The notes under the pieces are model-generated. The model searched no databases. It saw only the letters and a program-made list of their open reading frames with translations, and had not been told where the DNA came from. Source: an uncultured Opitutia bacterium (GTDB lineage Bacteria > Verrucomicrobiota > Verrucomicrobiia > Opitutales > Opitutaceae). From it: a DNA stretch of 35,823 nt. The stretch is from NCBI GenBank assembly GCA_903820035.1, contig CAIJFT010000055.1, forward strand, positions 1 to 35,823, read 5' to 3'. The position numbers and the translations under genes were made by a program. Within the stretch, counting starts at the first letter, position 1; each line of letters begins with the position of its first letter. Shown piece after piece: positions 1 through 8,751 of this stretch.

Positions 1-2
1 CG

Positions 3-119
3 CCCAAGGACATCTTCAACGATATCCCCTCGGGGCACACGAATTCCCCCGCGGCGCGGGATGCGATGCGGGCCGCGGTGCTCGGGCACTTTGCCGGGCA
101 GCGTCGGGCGGCGAAGTGA
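3..119 (+). CDS. C-terminal end of an unidentified protein (5' end outside window)
   Basis: An open frame enters from the left edge and ends in TGA at 117-119, giving 38 residues that begin PKDIFNDIPSGH and end GQRRAAK. The segment reads as a short helix-forming tail (ARDAMRAAVLGHF) after a loop rich in Gly, His and Ser. Nothing in this fragment is diagnostic of a family, so no function is assigned. It is co-directional with the PF04734 gene starting 83 bases downstream and may be in the same transcript. That it is coding is supported by the typical high-GC codon choice and the clean stop, but the fragment is too short for certainty. Confidence 0.5.
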   Translation, partial: PKDIFNDIPSGHTNSPAARDAMRAAVLGHFAGQRRAAK

Positions 120-202
120 GGCCGCCTGCCGGGCGCGCCACTTTCGTGCGGGCAGTCGAACCTCGACAGGCGTGATCGCGGTGATGAGGGTGCGCGTTCG
201 CC

Positions 203-1804
203 ATGACCTTTGCCCCCTTGGTTGCGCGTTTCGCCCTGACCCCGTTGGCCCCGCTGTTGCTCCGCCTGGGATTTTCCTTCCCGGGTGAGGCGAACGTTCG
301 TCGGTCTCTTCGCGCTCCCGAGCGCCTTCGGAGGTGGGCGGGCTTGGTCGGGTTGCTTGTCCGGTTGGGCCAGCTGGCCGAGGCTGCCGATCCCGGAGTG
401 TTTCGCGCCGGAGCGGCGACCGGGGACATCACGCCGGAACTGGGCGCGATGATTATCGGCGGTTTCAGTCCGGTGCCGGCCAACTATGTGCACGACCCGT
501 TGCAGGTTCGTGCGCTGGTGCTCGACGATGGACGGCGTCGGCTCGCGCTGGTGGTGGTGGACAACATCGGGCTGCCGCGGGAAGTCTGCGACGAGGCGAG
601 ACGTCTGACCACCGAGCGGACCGGCCTGGCGGGGGACGGTATCCTGATTGCGGCGACCCATACCCACTCGGGGACCACGGCGGGCACGGAAACGTCGATT
701 GGACCCAGCACGGGGCGCGGCCCCGAGGATCTCGCGGCGTACCGGAAGTTCATTGCCTCACGCCTCGCGGACACCATCCGGCGGGCGATCTCGCAGCTGG
801 AACCAGCCCGAATCGGATGGGGCAGTGCGCTGGAGCCGGCTCAGGTCTTCAACCGGCGCTGGTATGTTTCCGACGAGGCGCTGCGGCGTAATCCGTTCGG
901 CGGGGTCGACACCGTGCGCATGAATCCTCCCGCGGGTTCGCCCGCGCTGATCAAACCGGCCGGGCCGACGGATCCGGAGATCTCCTTCCTGTCGGTGCAG
1001 GCCGTCTCAGGCCGGCCGATCGCCTTGTTCGCGAGCTACTCGTTGCATTATGTCGGCGGGGTGCCAGCCGGCGTGGTTTCGGCCGACTACTTTGCGGTCT
1101 TCTGCGCGAGGATCGGCGAGTTGCTTCAGGCCGGCCGGCCGCGTGAACCGCATGCGCCGCCGTTCGTCGGGTTGCTGGCCAACGGCACCAGCGGCGACGT
1201 CAACAACGTGGACTTTCGCGCCAAGCGCCCGGTCCAGCCGGCTTTTGAACAGATGCAGCGGGTGGCGGACTTGCTCGCGACCGCCGTCTATCGGGCGCAG
1301 CAGACCACGGTGCATCGCGAGGCCGTGACCCTGGACGCCCGCTATGAGGAACTCCCGTTGCAGTCGCGCCGGCCGTCGCCGGAGATGGTGGCGCGGGCGC
1401 GCGACGTGTTGGCCCGTCCGGCCGGTGGCCCTAGCTGGCATCCGCTGGAGAAGGTCTACGCCAACCGGGTGCTGCAACGCGACGCGGCTCCCGTGGCCGT
1501 CGTCGCGCCGCTGCAGGTGCTGCGCATTGGTGAGGTTGCAATCATGACGGTGCCGGCGGAGCCGTTCGCCGAGATGGGGTTGGAGTTGAAGGCGCGGTCG
1601 CCCTGGTCGCGGACCCTCACGATCGGTTTGGCCAACGGCTACTACGGTTACCTGCCGACTCCGCCCCAGATCAGGCTCGGTGGCTACGAGACGTGGGTGG
1701 GCACCAACCGCCTTGAACCCGAGGCGGCGCCGAAAATTACCGCGGCCTTGTTGCGCCTGGCCGGCGAAATGAAGGCGTTGGCCCCGGTTTTTCCGGGCAA
1801 GTGA
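203..1804 (+). CDS. Neutral/alkaline ceramidase-like exported hydrolase (PF04734), paralogue 1
   Basis: Predicted exported zinc amidase-like enzyme of the neutral/alkaline non-lysosomal ceramidase family, which in eukaryotes and Pseudomonas cleaves the N-acyl bond of ceramide; the substrate of the verrucomicrobial homologues is unknown. Visible family features are the N-terminal RAGAATGDITPELG strand, the zinc-site motif THTHS (residues 152-156), a conserved His in SLHYVGG (H282) and NGTSGDVNN (about 327-335), with a C-terminal GYYGYLPT segment. At 533 residues it holds the catalytic domain but lacks the long C-terminal domain of Pseudomonas ceramidase. The ATG at 203 gives an awkward, arginine-rich leader; the hydrophobic segment WAGLVGLLVRLGQLAEA just before the mature start suggests that the true start is an internal non-ATG codon near 300-345. 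It precedes the TonB receptor by 136 bases, so shared substrate is plausible. Two further paralogues lie in the window. Confidence 0.85.
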   Translation: MTFAPLVARFALTPLAPLLLRLGFSFPGEANVRRSLRAPERLRRWAGLVGLLVRLGQLAEAADPGVFRAGAATGDITPELGAMIIGGFSPVPANYVHDPLQVRALVLDDGRRRLALVVVDNIGLPREVCDEARRLTTERTGLAGDGILIAATHTHSGTTAGTETSIGPSTGRGPEDLAAYRKFIASRLADTIRRAISQLEPARIGWGSALEPAQVFNRRWYVSDEALRRNPFGGVDTVRMNPPAGSPALIKPAGPTDPEISFLSVQAVSGRPIALFASYSLHYVGGVPAGVVSADYFAVFCARIGELLQAGRPREPHAPPFVGLLANGTSGDVNNVDFRAKRPVQPAFEQMQRVADLLATAVYRAQQTTVHREAVTLDARYEELPLQSRRPSPEMVARARDVLARPAGGPSWHPLEKVYANRVLQRDAAPVAVVAPLQVLRIGEVAIMTVPAEPFAEMGLELKARSPWSRTLTIGLANGYYGYLPTPPQIRLGGYETWVGTNRLEPEAAPKITAALLRLAGEMKALAPVFPGK

Positions 1805-1856
1805 TGCTTGGGGCAGGGCGGCGGTTGGTCGGCGAGATGATCATATATGGTCACTT

Positions 1857-1874
1857 ATGTTCACACTTGAACAT
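1857..1874. promoter_or_regulatory. Perfect-arm palindrome, candidate operator A1
   Basis: ATGTTCACACTTGAACAT: seven-base arms ATGTTCA and TGAACAT are exact reverse complements around the spacer CACT. It lies 66 bases upstream of the TonB receptor start. A 14-base core (TTCACACTTGAACA) recurs in opposite orientation at 8752-8765 in front of the dehydrogenase. Size and symmetry fit a dimeric repressor; which protein binds is not known. Confidence 0.7.
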
Positions 1875-1940
1875 TAGGTTCTTCTGGCTACACCCGACGG
1901 ACGTCCCGCTTCAACCCATGGCCGGTCGTACCCCAAAACT

Positions 1941-4900
1941 ATGAATTCGCGCGTTATCCTGTGGTTGCTTGTGCTCGTCACCGGCCTCGTCCCGGCTGCT
2001 TCCTCCTCTGCTCAGACTGCGTCCGCGGCATCCAGCGGCGGTTCCGTCACCGGCCGCGTGCAGAACGCCGCCACCGGTAACTACCTCAACCGCGCGCGCG
2101 TCGCCCTCAAGGGCACCGACCAGGTGGTCTACACCGATGAGTCCGGCACCTTCCGCCTCGCCGACGTCCCGGCGGGCCAGGCCCGGCTGGAGGTGTTCTA
2201 CACCGACCTCGATGTGCAGGAGGTGACCGTCACCGTCGCCGCCGGCGGCATCGCCGAGCAGAATGTCGCCCTGACGAGCAAGGAGCGCTTCGGCCAGACG
2301 GGCGGGGTGGTGAAGCTCGACCGCTTCCTGGTCGCCGCGGAAAAAGAGGAGAGCGCCCGCGCCCTCGCCGTCAACGAGCAGCGGTTCGCGCCGAACCTCA
2401 AGAACGTCATGGCCACCGACGAGCTCGGCGCCGTGCTCGGCAGCAACGTCGGCGAGTTCCTGAAGTTCATCCCCGGCATGACGGCGGAGTATTCCGAGGT
2501 GGAGATCGTCGGCGTCTCCGTCCGCGGCATCGGCGGTTCGATGACGTCCTTCACGTCCGACGGAGCGACGATGGTCAGCGCGAACGCCTCCCCGGGCCGC
2601 ACGTTCAACATGAACACCCTCGCGCTGAACAACATCTCGCGCATCGAGGTCACCAAGATCCCCACGCCGTCGACGCCGGCCGACTCGCTGGGGGGCTCCG
2701 TGAACATGGTCACCAAGAGCGCCTTCGAGCGCAGCGAGGCCCGCCTCAACTACGGGGTCACGCTCATGGCCAACCACGAGAACCTCACCTTGAACAAGAC
2801 CCCGCACACCCTCGGCGATCACCTGACCCGGAAGATGTTCCTCGGTTTCGAGTTCGATTACACGCTGCCGGTGACCAAGAACTTCGGCGTCGTCGTGACC
2901 GGCATGCAGAGCGACAAGTACAACGAGCAGCACCTCTCGACGACCCTGTTCACCGCCCTCGGCACCGGCACCAACTCCTCCTACAGCAAGCCGTTCCTCC
3001 AGCAATACACCGTCCAGGACGGCCCGCGCAGCCAGTCGCGCACCAACTTCGGCATCAAGGCCGACTGGCGCGTCACGCCGAGCGGCGTCCTGTCGTTCAA
3101 CGTCCAGCACAACGCCTACCGCACCTACATCGGCACCCAGACCTGGGCGTTCAACGCGGGTACCGTCGCCGCCCCGAGCGTAGCCACCGGCGTGCCGTTC
3201 AGCTTCTCGGAAAAGGAGACGATCGGCGCGACGGGCCGCGGGTCGCTGACCCTTTCCGGCGGCGGCCAGACCTTCCTCGGGGCCACGGACCAGTACGGCC
3301 TCAAGTACCGCCACGACGACGGCCAGTGGCGCATCGACGGCGGCCTGAGCGCCTCGCTCTCAGATCGCTCCCGCCCGAATCCCGGTCACTTCGGCGGGAT
3401 CTCGGCGAGCCTCGTCGTGCCGGTCCGCGTGTCGTTGCGGAACATCGTGCTGGACCGGCCGTGGACCATCGAGGCCTTCGACAACGCGAACAACCCAATC
3501 GACTACTCCAACCTCGCGAACTACTCGCTGGCATCGGGTACCGAGCAGCCCTACAACAACCGGTCCGACGTGCGCTCCGGCCACCTCAATGTGCGCCGCC
3601 GCTTCAACGTCCTCCCGTTCCCGACCGCCCTGCAGGTGGGCGGCTACCAGAGCGTCATGAAGGTCGACGCCCGGGTGCAGACCACGACGTATTCCTACGC
3701 CGGACCGGACGGCAACGTCGCCACCCCCGACTCGCCGGCGCCCTATGCCATGCAGGTCTACAAGAACCAGGACTCGCTCTACGGCTTCCGCAACATCCCC
3801 TGGATCTCGGTGGACCGCGCCCATGCGGCGCTCAACCTGTTCACGCTCACGCCCGCCAACCTGGTCGCGTCGGAGCAGTCCCGCATCACGGGTTCGGAGT
3901 ACATCAAGGAGACCGTCTCCGCCGCCTACCTGCAGGCCGAGGCCCGGCTCTTCCGCAACCGGCTCAATGTCGTCACCGGCGTCCGCTTCGAGAAGACGGA
4001 CGACGCGGGACAGGGGCCGCTCGTCGACCTCGGCGCGATCTACCTGCGCAACGCCGGCGGCACCTTCCTGCGGAACGAAGCCGGCCAGCGCATCCGCAAG
4101 CCGGAGGCCGGTGCCGCCGGCTCGATAGAGGAGCTCCGGCTCACCCGCTTTGACCGCGGCTACAAGGCGGCGCGGTCCTACCAGGGGGCGTATCCGAGCC
4201 TGCACCTCACCTACGACGTCACGGAGAACTTCCTCGTGCGCGCCGCCTACGCCAAGACCTATGGCCGCCCGGACCTGACCGACGTCATCCCGAACGCGCA
4301 GTTCTCGCAGAACGACCTGAACGAGCAGGACCAGAACAACCCCGCGATCGTCAAGGGCACCATCACCGTGCGCAACACAGCGCTGCGGCCGTGGACGGCG
4401 GACAACTTCGACCTCTCCGCCGAGTATTACACCGCCGACGGCGGCGTGTTCAGCGCGGGCGCCTTCCGGAAGGACATCAGCAACTTCTTCGGCACCCAGG
4501 TGAAGCTGGCGACCACCGACATGCTCGAGGACCTCGGGCTGGATCCCGCCTACGTGGGCTGGAACGTGAGCTCCAAGTTCAATTCCGGTGATGCCCGGAT
4601 CAGCGGTGCCGAGTTCAACGTCCGCCAGTCGCTCCGGCGCCTCGGCAAGTGGGGCACGCCCTTCACGGTGTTCGCCAACGCCACCTACATCCACCTCGAG
4701 GGCAGCCGGCAGGCCGACTTCACCAGCTTCATCCCGAAGACCGCCAACTGGGGCGCCACGTTCAACTGGCGGCAGCTCAACCTGGTCGCCCGCTGGAACT
4801 ACCGCGGGCTCGACAAGCGCACCCCGCTGCCCGCGGTCGGGACGAACGGCTACCAGTACTTCGCCGCCCGCACCACGCTGGACCTCAACGCGTCGTACCA

Positions 4901-5060
4901 AGTCTCTCGCCGCCTCACGCTGATTGCCAGCGCTAACAACGTGCTCAACGTGCCCCAGACCCTCCTGCGCATCGCGGACGAGACGCCCTGGTACGCGCGG
5001 CAGAACCGGACGTCGGAATTTGGCATCGCCTTGGCCCTCGGCCTCAAGGGTACTTTCTAG
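1941..5060 (+). CDS. TonB-dependent receptor with N-terminal carboxypeptidase-regulatory-like domain (1)
   Basis: Outer-membrane active transporter of the large verrucomicrobial TonB receptor type, driven by TonB-ExbBD and probably importing an oligosaccharide or related ligand. The 1039-residue product has a Sec signal (MNSRVILWLLVLVTGLVPAA, cleavage after about residue 25), a carboxypeptidase-regulatory-like beta-sandwich (about 33-115; GGSVTGRVQNAATG..L..ARVALKGTD), the linker KLDRFLVAAEKE that precedes plug domains in this group, a plug (about 145-260; VSVRGIGG, RIEVTKIPTPSTPADSLGGSV) and a long beta-barrel ending in phenylalanine (GLKGTF), the usual C-terminal barrel signal. No porin-associated SusD partner is adjacent. 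A palindrome at 1857-1874 probably controls it. The gene is followed after 69 bases by a Gfo/Idh oxidoreductase, with a hairpin between them. The start lacks a Shine-Dalgarno sequence, like most genes here. Confidence 0.93.
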   Translation: MNSRVILWLLVLVTGLVPAASSSAQTASAASSGGSVTGRVQNAATGNYLNRARVALKGTDQVVYTDESGTFRLADVPAGQARLEVFYTDLDVQEVTVTVAAGGIAEQNVALTSKERFGQTGGVVKLDRFLVAAEKEESARALAVNEQRFAPNLKNVMATDELGAVLGSNVGEFLKFIPGMTAEYSEVEIVGVSVRGIGGSMTSFTSDGATMVSANASPGRTFNMNTLALNNISRIEVTKIPTPSTPADSLGGSVNMVTKSAFERSEARLNYGVTLMANHENLTLNKTPHTLGDHLTRKMFLGFEFDYTLPVTKNFGVVVTGMQSDKYNEQHLSTTLFTALGTGTNSSYSKPFLQQYTVQDGPRSQSRTNFGIKADWRVTPSGVLSFNVQHNAYRTYIGTQTWAFNAGTVAAPSVATGVPFSFSEKETIGATGRGSLTLSGGGQTFLGATDQYGLKYRHDDGQWRIDGGLSASLSDRSRPNPGHFGGISASLVVPVRVSLRNIVLDRPWTIEAFDNANNPIDYSNLANYSLASGTEQPYNNRSDVRSGHLNVRRRFNVLPFPTALQVGGYQSVMKVDARVQTTTYSYAGPDGNVATPDSPAPYAMQVYKNQDSLYGFRNIPWISVDRAHAALNLFTLTPANLVASEQSRITGSEYIKETVSAAYLQAEARLFRNRLNVVTGVRFEKTDDAGQGPLVDLGAIYLRNAGGTFLRNEAGQRIRKPEAGAAGSIEELRLTRFDRGYKAARSYQGAYPSLHLTYDVTENFLVRAAYAKTYGRPDLTDVIPNAQFSQNDLNEQDQNNPAIVKGTITVRNTALRPWTADNFDLSAEYYTADGGVFSAGAFRKDISNFFGTQVKLATTDMLEDLGLDPAYVGWNVSSKFNSGDARISGAEFNVRQSLRRLGKWGTPFTVFANATYIHLEGSRQADFTSFIPKTANWGATFNWRQLNLVARWNYRGLDKRTPLPAVGTNGYQYFAARTTLDLNASYQVSRRLTLIASANNVLNVPQTLLRIADETPWYARQNRTSEFGIALALGLKGTF

Positions 5061-5078
5061 TATCGGCGCCCCTCCTCG

Positions 5079-5097
5079 GCCTCCCCTCGCGGGAGGC
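5079..5097 (+). terminator. Intergenic stem-loop after TonB receptor 1
   Basis: GCCTCCC-CTCGC-GGGAGGC forms a seven-base perfect stem with a five-base loop, 18 bases past the receptor stop and 32 bases before the next start. No T-run follows, so it may be a weak terminator, an attenuator or an mRNA-stabilising 3' hairpin that sets different expression of the two genes. Confidence 0.5.
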
Positions 5098-5129
5098 TCG
5101 TTAGGACGCCTCCCTCCTCAACTCCCCTC

Positions 5130-6167
5130 ATGAAGAAGTACAACGTCGCAGTCATCGGTTACGGCTGGGTCGCCACCGCGCACATCCAGGCAATCAACGC
5201 CTCGGCCAACGCGCAGGTCACCGCCGTCTATTCCTCCCGCCCGCAGGACAACGCCGTCCTTAGCACCCGCCACGGCAGCCCGATCCAGACCTTCACGGAT
5301 CTCGCGGCGATGCTGAAGCAGCCGGATATCCACGCGGTCTCCATCTGCAGCTATCCTTCGCAGCACAAGGATCACGTGATCGCTGCGGCGAAAGCGGGCA
5401 AGCACATCATCCTCGAAAAACCGATCACGCTTTCCTACGCCGACGCCAAGGCCGCGGCGGCCGCCGTCGCCAAAGCCGGCGTCAAGACCTGCGTGTGTTT
5501 CGAGTGCCGGTTCTCGAGCCAGTTCCAGGTCACGAAGTCGGTCATCGACGCCGGCCTCCTCGGCACCATCCATTACGGGGAGGTGGACTACTATCACGGC
5601 ATCGGCCCGTGGTACGGCCAGTTCCGCTGGAACACCGGCAAGAAGAACGGCGGCAGCAGCCTGCTCTCCGCCGGGTGCCACGCGATGGATGCGCTGCTCC
5701 TCTGCATGGGTGGCGAGGTTGAGGCGGTCACAAGTTACGCCACCCGTTCGCAGAATAAGGTCTTCGCCCAGTACGAATACGCGACGACGTCGGTCACGAT
5801 CCTGCGGTTCAAGGACGGGCGCATCGGCAAGGTCGCTTCGGTCATCGACTGCATCCAGCCGTATTACTTCCACACCCACCTGGTCGGCAGCGAAGGCTCA
5901 CTGCTCGATAACAAGTTTCACTCGAACAAACTCGGCGGCCTGAACAAGCACGCCTGGAGCAACCTCTCGATGAAGATGCTCGATTCCGGCGATGTGTCGG
6001 ATCACCCGTACCAGACGCAGTTCGAGTCGTTTTTCGCCTCGCTCGAGCGCGGCGAGGACATGGCGTTGACGAGCCTCGGCGAGAGCTTGAAGTCGCACCG
6101 CGTGGTGCTCGCCGCAGATCTCTCCGCCGAACTTGGCCGCGAAGTGAAGCTGAAAGAGTTGAAGTAG
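5130..6167 (+). CDS. Gfo/Idh/MocA family oxidoreductase, cytoplasmic (1)
   Basis: NAD(P)-dependent oxidoreductase acting on a sugar or cyclitol, predicted cytoplasmic because it lacks a signal peptide. The 345-residue protein has an N-terminal Rossmann fold (VAVIGYGWVATAH, residues 6-18), the family EKP motif (96-98, catalytic lysine of the group), and a C-terminal alpha/beta domain with GGSSLLSAGCHAMDALL in which H184 matches the usual catalytic histidine. It lies directly behind the TonB receptor on the same strand and probably acts on the imported product or a derivative; oxidation of a sugar hydroxyl is the common reaction of this family, the exact substrate is not readable. Convergent with the PF04734 gene at 6279; a strong hairpin separates them. 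The ATG at 5130 follows a pyrimidine-rich leader without a Shine-Dalgarno sequence. Confidence 0.9.
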   Translation: MKKYNVAVIGYGWVATAHIQAINASANAQVTAVYSSRPQDNAVLSTRHGSPIQTFTDLAAMLKQPDIHAVSICSYPSQHKDHVIAAAKAGKHIILEKPITLSYADAKAAAAAVAKAGVKTCVCFECRFSSQFQVTKSVIDAGLLGTIHYGEVDYYHGIGPWYGQFRWNTGKKNGGSSLLSAGCHAMDALLLCMGGEVEAVTSYATRSQNKVFAQYEYATTSVTILRFKDGRIGKVASVIDCIQPYYFHTHLVGSEGSLLDNKFHSNKLGGLNKHAWSNLSMKMLDSGDVSDHPYQTQFESFFASLERGEDMALTSLGESLKSHRVVLAADLSAELGREVKLKELK

Positions 6168-6194
6168 ACGGTAGCCCGTGCTGCGGTCGGCGTT

Positions 6195-6224
6195 GTAGCC
6201 CGCGGCGTGAGCCGCGGGATTTGG
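6195..6224 (+). repeat. REP-like palindromic element, copy 1
   Basis: GTAGCCC followed by an eight-base perfect stem CCCGCGGC-GTGA-GCCGCGGG (6199-6218) and ATTTGGC. The same layout (GTAGCCC, stem, GTGA loop, stem, GGG, TTT, GGC) is found on the minus strand at 33423-33449. A further GTAGCCCG start at 6172 lacks the second arm. Confidence 0.6.
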
Positions 6225-6242
6225 CTGCTAAAACGTCAAGGG

Positions 6243-6264
6243 GCCCGGCGCACACGCGCCGGGC
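6243..6264. terminator. Strong bidirectional hairpin between convergent genes
   Basis: GCCCGGCGC-ACAC-GCGCCGGGC has a nine-base perfect GC stem and a four-base loop. It sits between the ends of the Gfo/Idh gene (stop 6167) and the minus-strand PF04734 gene (stop 6279), where a shared terminator is expected. A T-run is lacking, so efficiency is uncertain. Confidence 0.6.
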
Positions 6265-6278
6265 TTCGCCGCCATCCT

Positions 6279-7808
6279 TCAATCCAGCCCCGGCCCGACG
6301 TTGCCGTAACGCCAGGGCGCGCCGGGCGCCTTGATCTTGGCGAAGTCCGGCACGGGGCCGGGCTTCATCTCGTTGGCGAGTGCGATGCCCGTGTTGGCCA
6401 TTTGCCGGCCGGCGGAAATCTCCAGGTTGCTGTACGAGGTGAGTCTCGTCTCGTAGCCGCCGCCCGCGGCGCTGAACGCCTCTTCGGTCGGCACGTAGCC
6501 GACGCAGCCGTTGGCCAGCTCGACGGGAAACGTGAAGGGGAACTTGCTGCCCTGTTTGATATCAAGGCCGTACTGCACGAAATACTCGGCAGGGTTGGAA
6601 ACGCACACCACCGGCCCGATCTGGAGCGCCTGCACCTCGACCTCCGGCTTCGGTTCGACCGCGATCAGGTGCTGCAGCATCAGCGTTTCCTTCGCAAAGG
6701 TCCAATCCGTGAAGTCCGGCGGGCGTTTGCCCAGCGCGAGTGTGGCGCGAGCCTTGGCGATCGTTTCCGCCGATGGCTGGCGTCGCGGGATCGGCCACGT
6801 CTTTTGGCGCACGTCGACCGGGATGTCGCTGCTGCGTGGCACGCTGAGCAAGACCTTCACCGCCTCCGCCCCGACGCGGCCGCCGACGAGTTGCGACCAG
6901 GCCTCGGCCGTCGGCCGCTGGTTCGGCGTGCGATTGTCGACTTGGGTCACGTCACCGCAGGCCCCCTGCAGAAACACGACCGGGGCGCGGGTATCGAGGG
7001 CGCCCTGAATGGTGCGCTCGAGGTAGTAAATCCAGTTGGCCGAAATGCCGCCGGGATTTGCCGTGGCGTGGCAGGAGAAATTGACGACGGTGCCGAGCAA
7101 TTTTCCGTTGAGGTCCCACGCGCCGATGACGCCGACCTGCGGATCGATCGGGCCCGCGTAGTCGATGATGTCGGGGTTCATCGCCCCAGGGTGACTCCAA
7201 CTCTGGCCGTTCTTCATTCGCAGCCGGCGGTTGAACGCCACCTTGTCCTCGTGGCCGTAGCCGAAGCCGAGCTGCGCGGGCACGCGCGCCGCATCCGCCG
7301 CGCGCACCCCCTCGACGATTTCCCGCGTGACCAGGAGGAGGTAGCCGTTGCTGGCCTCCGACGAGTCCGCATAGGCGAGTTTACGGATGTCCTCGGGGGC
7401 GGCGTCGAATTGGCCCGGCAATACCATGCCGACCGGCCCTGACGAATGGGAATGCGAGGCGCCGATCATGACGGCGCGGCCGGGAATCTTGGTGAGCCGT
7501 TCGATTTCCGCGCGCGCCTGCAGGACGAGCTGACGCGGCACCACGAGCGCGTCGAGTCCGATGAGTACGACCTTCTGTTTGCCGTCGTCGAAGACGGCGA
7601 CGCGCACTTTGCATGGATCGTGGAATGAGCGGTGGAACGCCTTCCCGTAGCCTCCCGGTTGTTCGGAGCCGAGGGCGGGCGTAATGTCGCGCTCGGCAAA
7701 ACCAGCCTTGATGCCGGTGGCGGCGGGGGGGACCGGCGCCGCCGCCGTGAGCGCGGGACCGCAGAGCAGGGTCGCGGCCAAAAGGCGGACGAGGGTGCGC
7801 GGGTTCAT
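6279..7808 (-). CDS. Neutral/alkaline ceramidase-like exported hydrolase (PF04734), paralogue 2
   Basis: Second PF04734 enzyme, 509 residues, with a clear Sec signal (MNPRTLVRLLAATLLCGPALTAAA) so it acts in the periplasm or outside. Motifs of the metal amidase fold are well kept: AGFAERDITPALG (35-47), GASHSHSSGP (116-125), VNFSCHATANPGG with H247, and GACGDVTQVDN (282-292). The start codon overlaps the stop of the upstream DUF1080 gene by four bases (ATGA at 7805-7808), so both are translated from one message and are probably functionally linked. Substrate is unknown; N-acyl amide hydrolysis is the family reaction in characterised members. It differs from paralogue 1 by having a classical signal peptide and the better conserved histidine motif (SHSHS rather than THTHS). 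Confidence 0.88.
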   Translation of the reverse strand: MNPRTLVRLLAATLLCGPALTAAAPVPPAATGIKAGFAERDITPALGSEQPGGYGKAFHRSFHDPCKVRVAVFDDGKQKVVLIGLDALVVPRQLVLQARAEIERLTKIPGRAVMIGASHSHSSGPVGMVLPGQFDAAPEDIRKLAYADSSEASNGYLLLVTREIVEGVRAADAARVPAQLGFGYGHEDKVAFNRRLRMKNGQSWSHPGAMNPDIIDYAGPIDPQVGVIGAWDLNGKLLGTVVNFSCHATANPGGISANWIYYLERTIQGALDTRAPVVFLQGACGDVTQVDNRTPNQRPTAEAWSQLVGGRVGAEAVKVLLSVPRSSDIPVDVRQKTWPIPRRQPSAETIAKARATLALGKRPPDFTDWTFAKETLMLQHLIAVEPKPEVEVQALQIGPVVCVSNPAEYFVQYGLDIKQGSKFPFTFPVELANGCVGYVPTEEAFSAAGGGYETRLTSYSNLEISAGRQMANTGIALANEMKPGPVPDFAKIKAPGAPWRYGNVGPGLD

Positions 7809-8674
7809 TTCTTCAGCGGGTGCAGTTCGATCCGGCGGAAATAAATTTCTGCGCCCTCGGATTGGAAGAGCAGTCGGCCCGAGGTAACGGAGGCGCCGGT
7901 GGCCGCGAGGATCTTTACGCCGTTAAGAAAATACGTGAGGTTGCCGCCGTCGCAGATTGCCTCGACGTAGTTCCACTCGCCGATCGGCTTTTCGACGTCC
8001 TTGCTGCCCCGGAAGCCGAGGACATCCTTCCAGCCGAGGTCGCGGTACTGCCAGTCGATGCGGCCCCGGTTGAACTCGGTGGCCTTGCCGTTCGGATCCC
8101 AGTTCTTCCCGTTGGCGGCAACTTGGGCGGTGATCTTCGGGATGATCGTGGGCTTGTCCTGGCCGCGCTCATAACCGTTGAGGACCAACAGATCGCCGGT
8201 GCCGCCCTCGATGATCTGATATTCGTACGAGCTGAGCCACGGCGCGTTGAACGCCTTTGCGTAATTTCCATCCTCGCCCTGGCAATGGAGCAGAATCCCG
8301 GAGTCGCGGCTCTTGGTGGTGCGGGGCTCCCACGTGAGGATGCCCCAGCGATATTCGAGGATCAGCCGATAATTGGTGAACTCCGACTTTGTGACGATGC
8401 CGCCGTAGTGCTGTCCGCTGGAGCGGATCGCCGGTGCGCCGTCGATGTGGTCGACCACGGTGAAGACCTTGTCGGGATCCTGCCGGCCGAATTTGGCGAG
8501 CCAGGTGTAGAAAGGGGCGAGGTCCTTCTTCGTCTTGCCGTCGAAGAGCACGACGACGTCCTTCGGTTCAATCGGTGCTGGTGCGGCGGGCGCGGCCGCG
8601 CGGACGGACGAGAGCGGGAGGAGCGCGAGCAGCGTGAGCGCGCAACGCAGGGAGGAGAGCGGGGGGATCTTCAT
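7805..8674 (-). CDS. Exported DUF1080 protein (3-keto-disaccharide hydrolase-like)
   Basis: Secreted jelly-roll protein of the DUF1080 / 3-keto-disaccharide hydrolase family (PF06439), a concanavalin-like fold used on keto-glycosides in characterised members. From the ATG at 8674 the 289-residue product begins with a Sec signal (MKIPPLSSLRCALTLLALLPLSSVRA) followed by the typical opening VVLFDGKTKKDLAPFYTW, GGIVTKSEFTNYRLILEYRWG, RDSGILLHCQGEDG, YEYQIIEGGTGDLLVLNG and a final GRLLFQSEGAEIYFRRIELHPL. A GTG six codons upstream (8692) also keeps the frame open, but the ATG begins the signal peptide directly. It is first in a two-gene operon with the PF04734 enzyme (ATGA overlap) and is divergent from the heme dehydrogenase. 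Oxidation by a neighbouring dehydrogenase followed by DUF1080 cleavage is a plausible pathway (inference). Confidence 0.88.
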   Translation of the reverse strand: MKIPPLSSLRCALTLLALLPLSSVRAAAPAAPAPIEPKDVVVLFDGKTKKDLAPFYTWLAKFGRQDPDKVFTVVDHIDGAPAIRSSGQHYGGIVTKSEFTNYRLILEYRWGILTWEPRTTKSRDSGILLHCQGEDGNYAKAFNAPWLSSYEYQIIEGGTGDLLVLNGYERGQDKPTIIPKITAQVAANGKNWDPNGKATEFNRGRIDWQYRDLGWKDVLGFRGSKDVEKPIGEWNYVEAICDGGNLTYFLNGVKILAATGASVTSGRLLFQSEGAEIYFRRIELHPLKK

Positions 8675-8692
8675 GGAAGGGGAAGGCGGCAC

Positions 8693-8707
8693 CCGGAATT
8701 ATTCCGG
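8693..8707. promoter_or_regulatory. Palindrome in the 5' leader of the DUF1080 operon
   Basis: CCGGAATTATTCCGG: two seven-base arms, perfectly complementary around a single central base, 18 bases upstream of the DUF1080 ATG. It could be a second operator in the divergent promoter or a leader hairpin. No second copy was found in the window. Confidence 0.4.
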
Positions 8708-8751
8708 CGCGACCGCGGGAGGCGGAAAAGAAATTGCCCCGCTCGAACCGG

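Noticed and set aside
1825-1849. TTGGTC...TATATG as a sigma-70 promoter for TonB receptor 1
   Set aside because: The spacer is only 13 bases; no convincing -10 box at 16-18 bases was found, so no promoter is called.
1911-4901. Long minus-strand open frames (1911-3314 and 3360-4901) opposite TonB receptor 1
   Set aside because: Their translations are Arg/Val/Gly/Asp-rich low-complexity strings without family motifs, as expected for antisense shadows of a high-GC gene; the plus-strand receptor is unmistakable.
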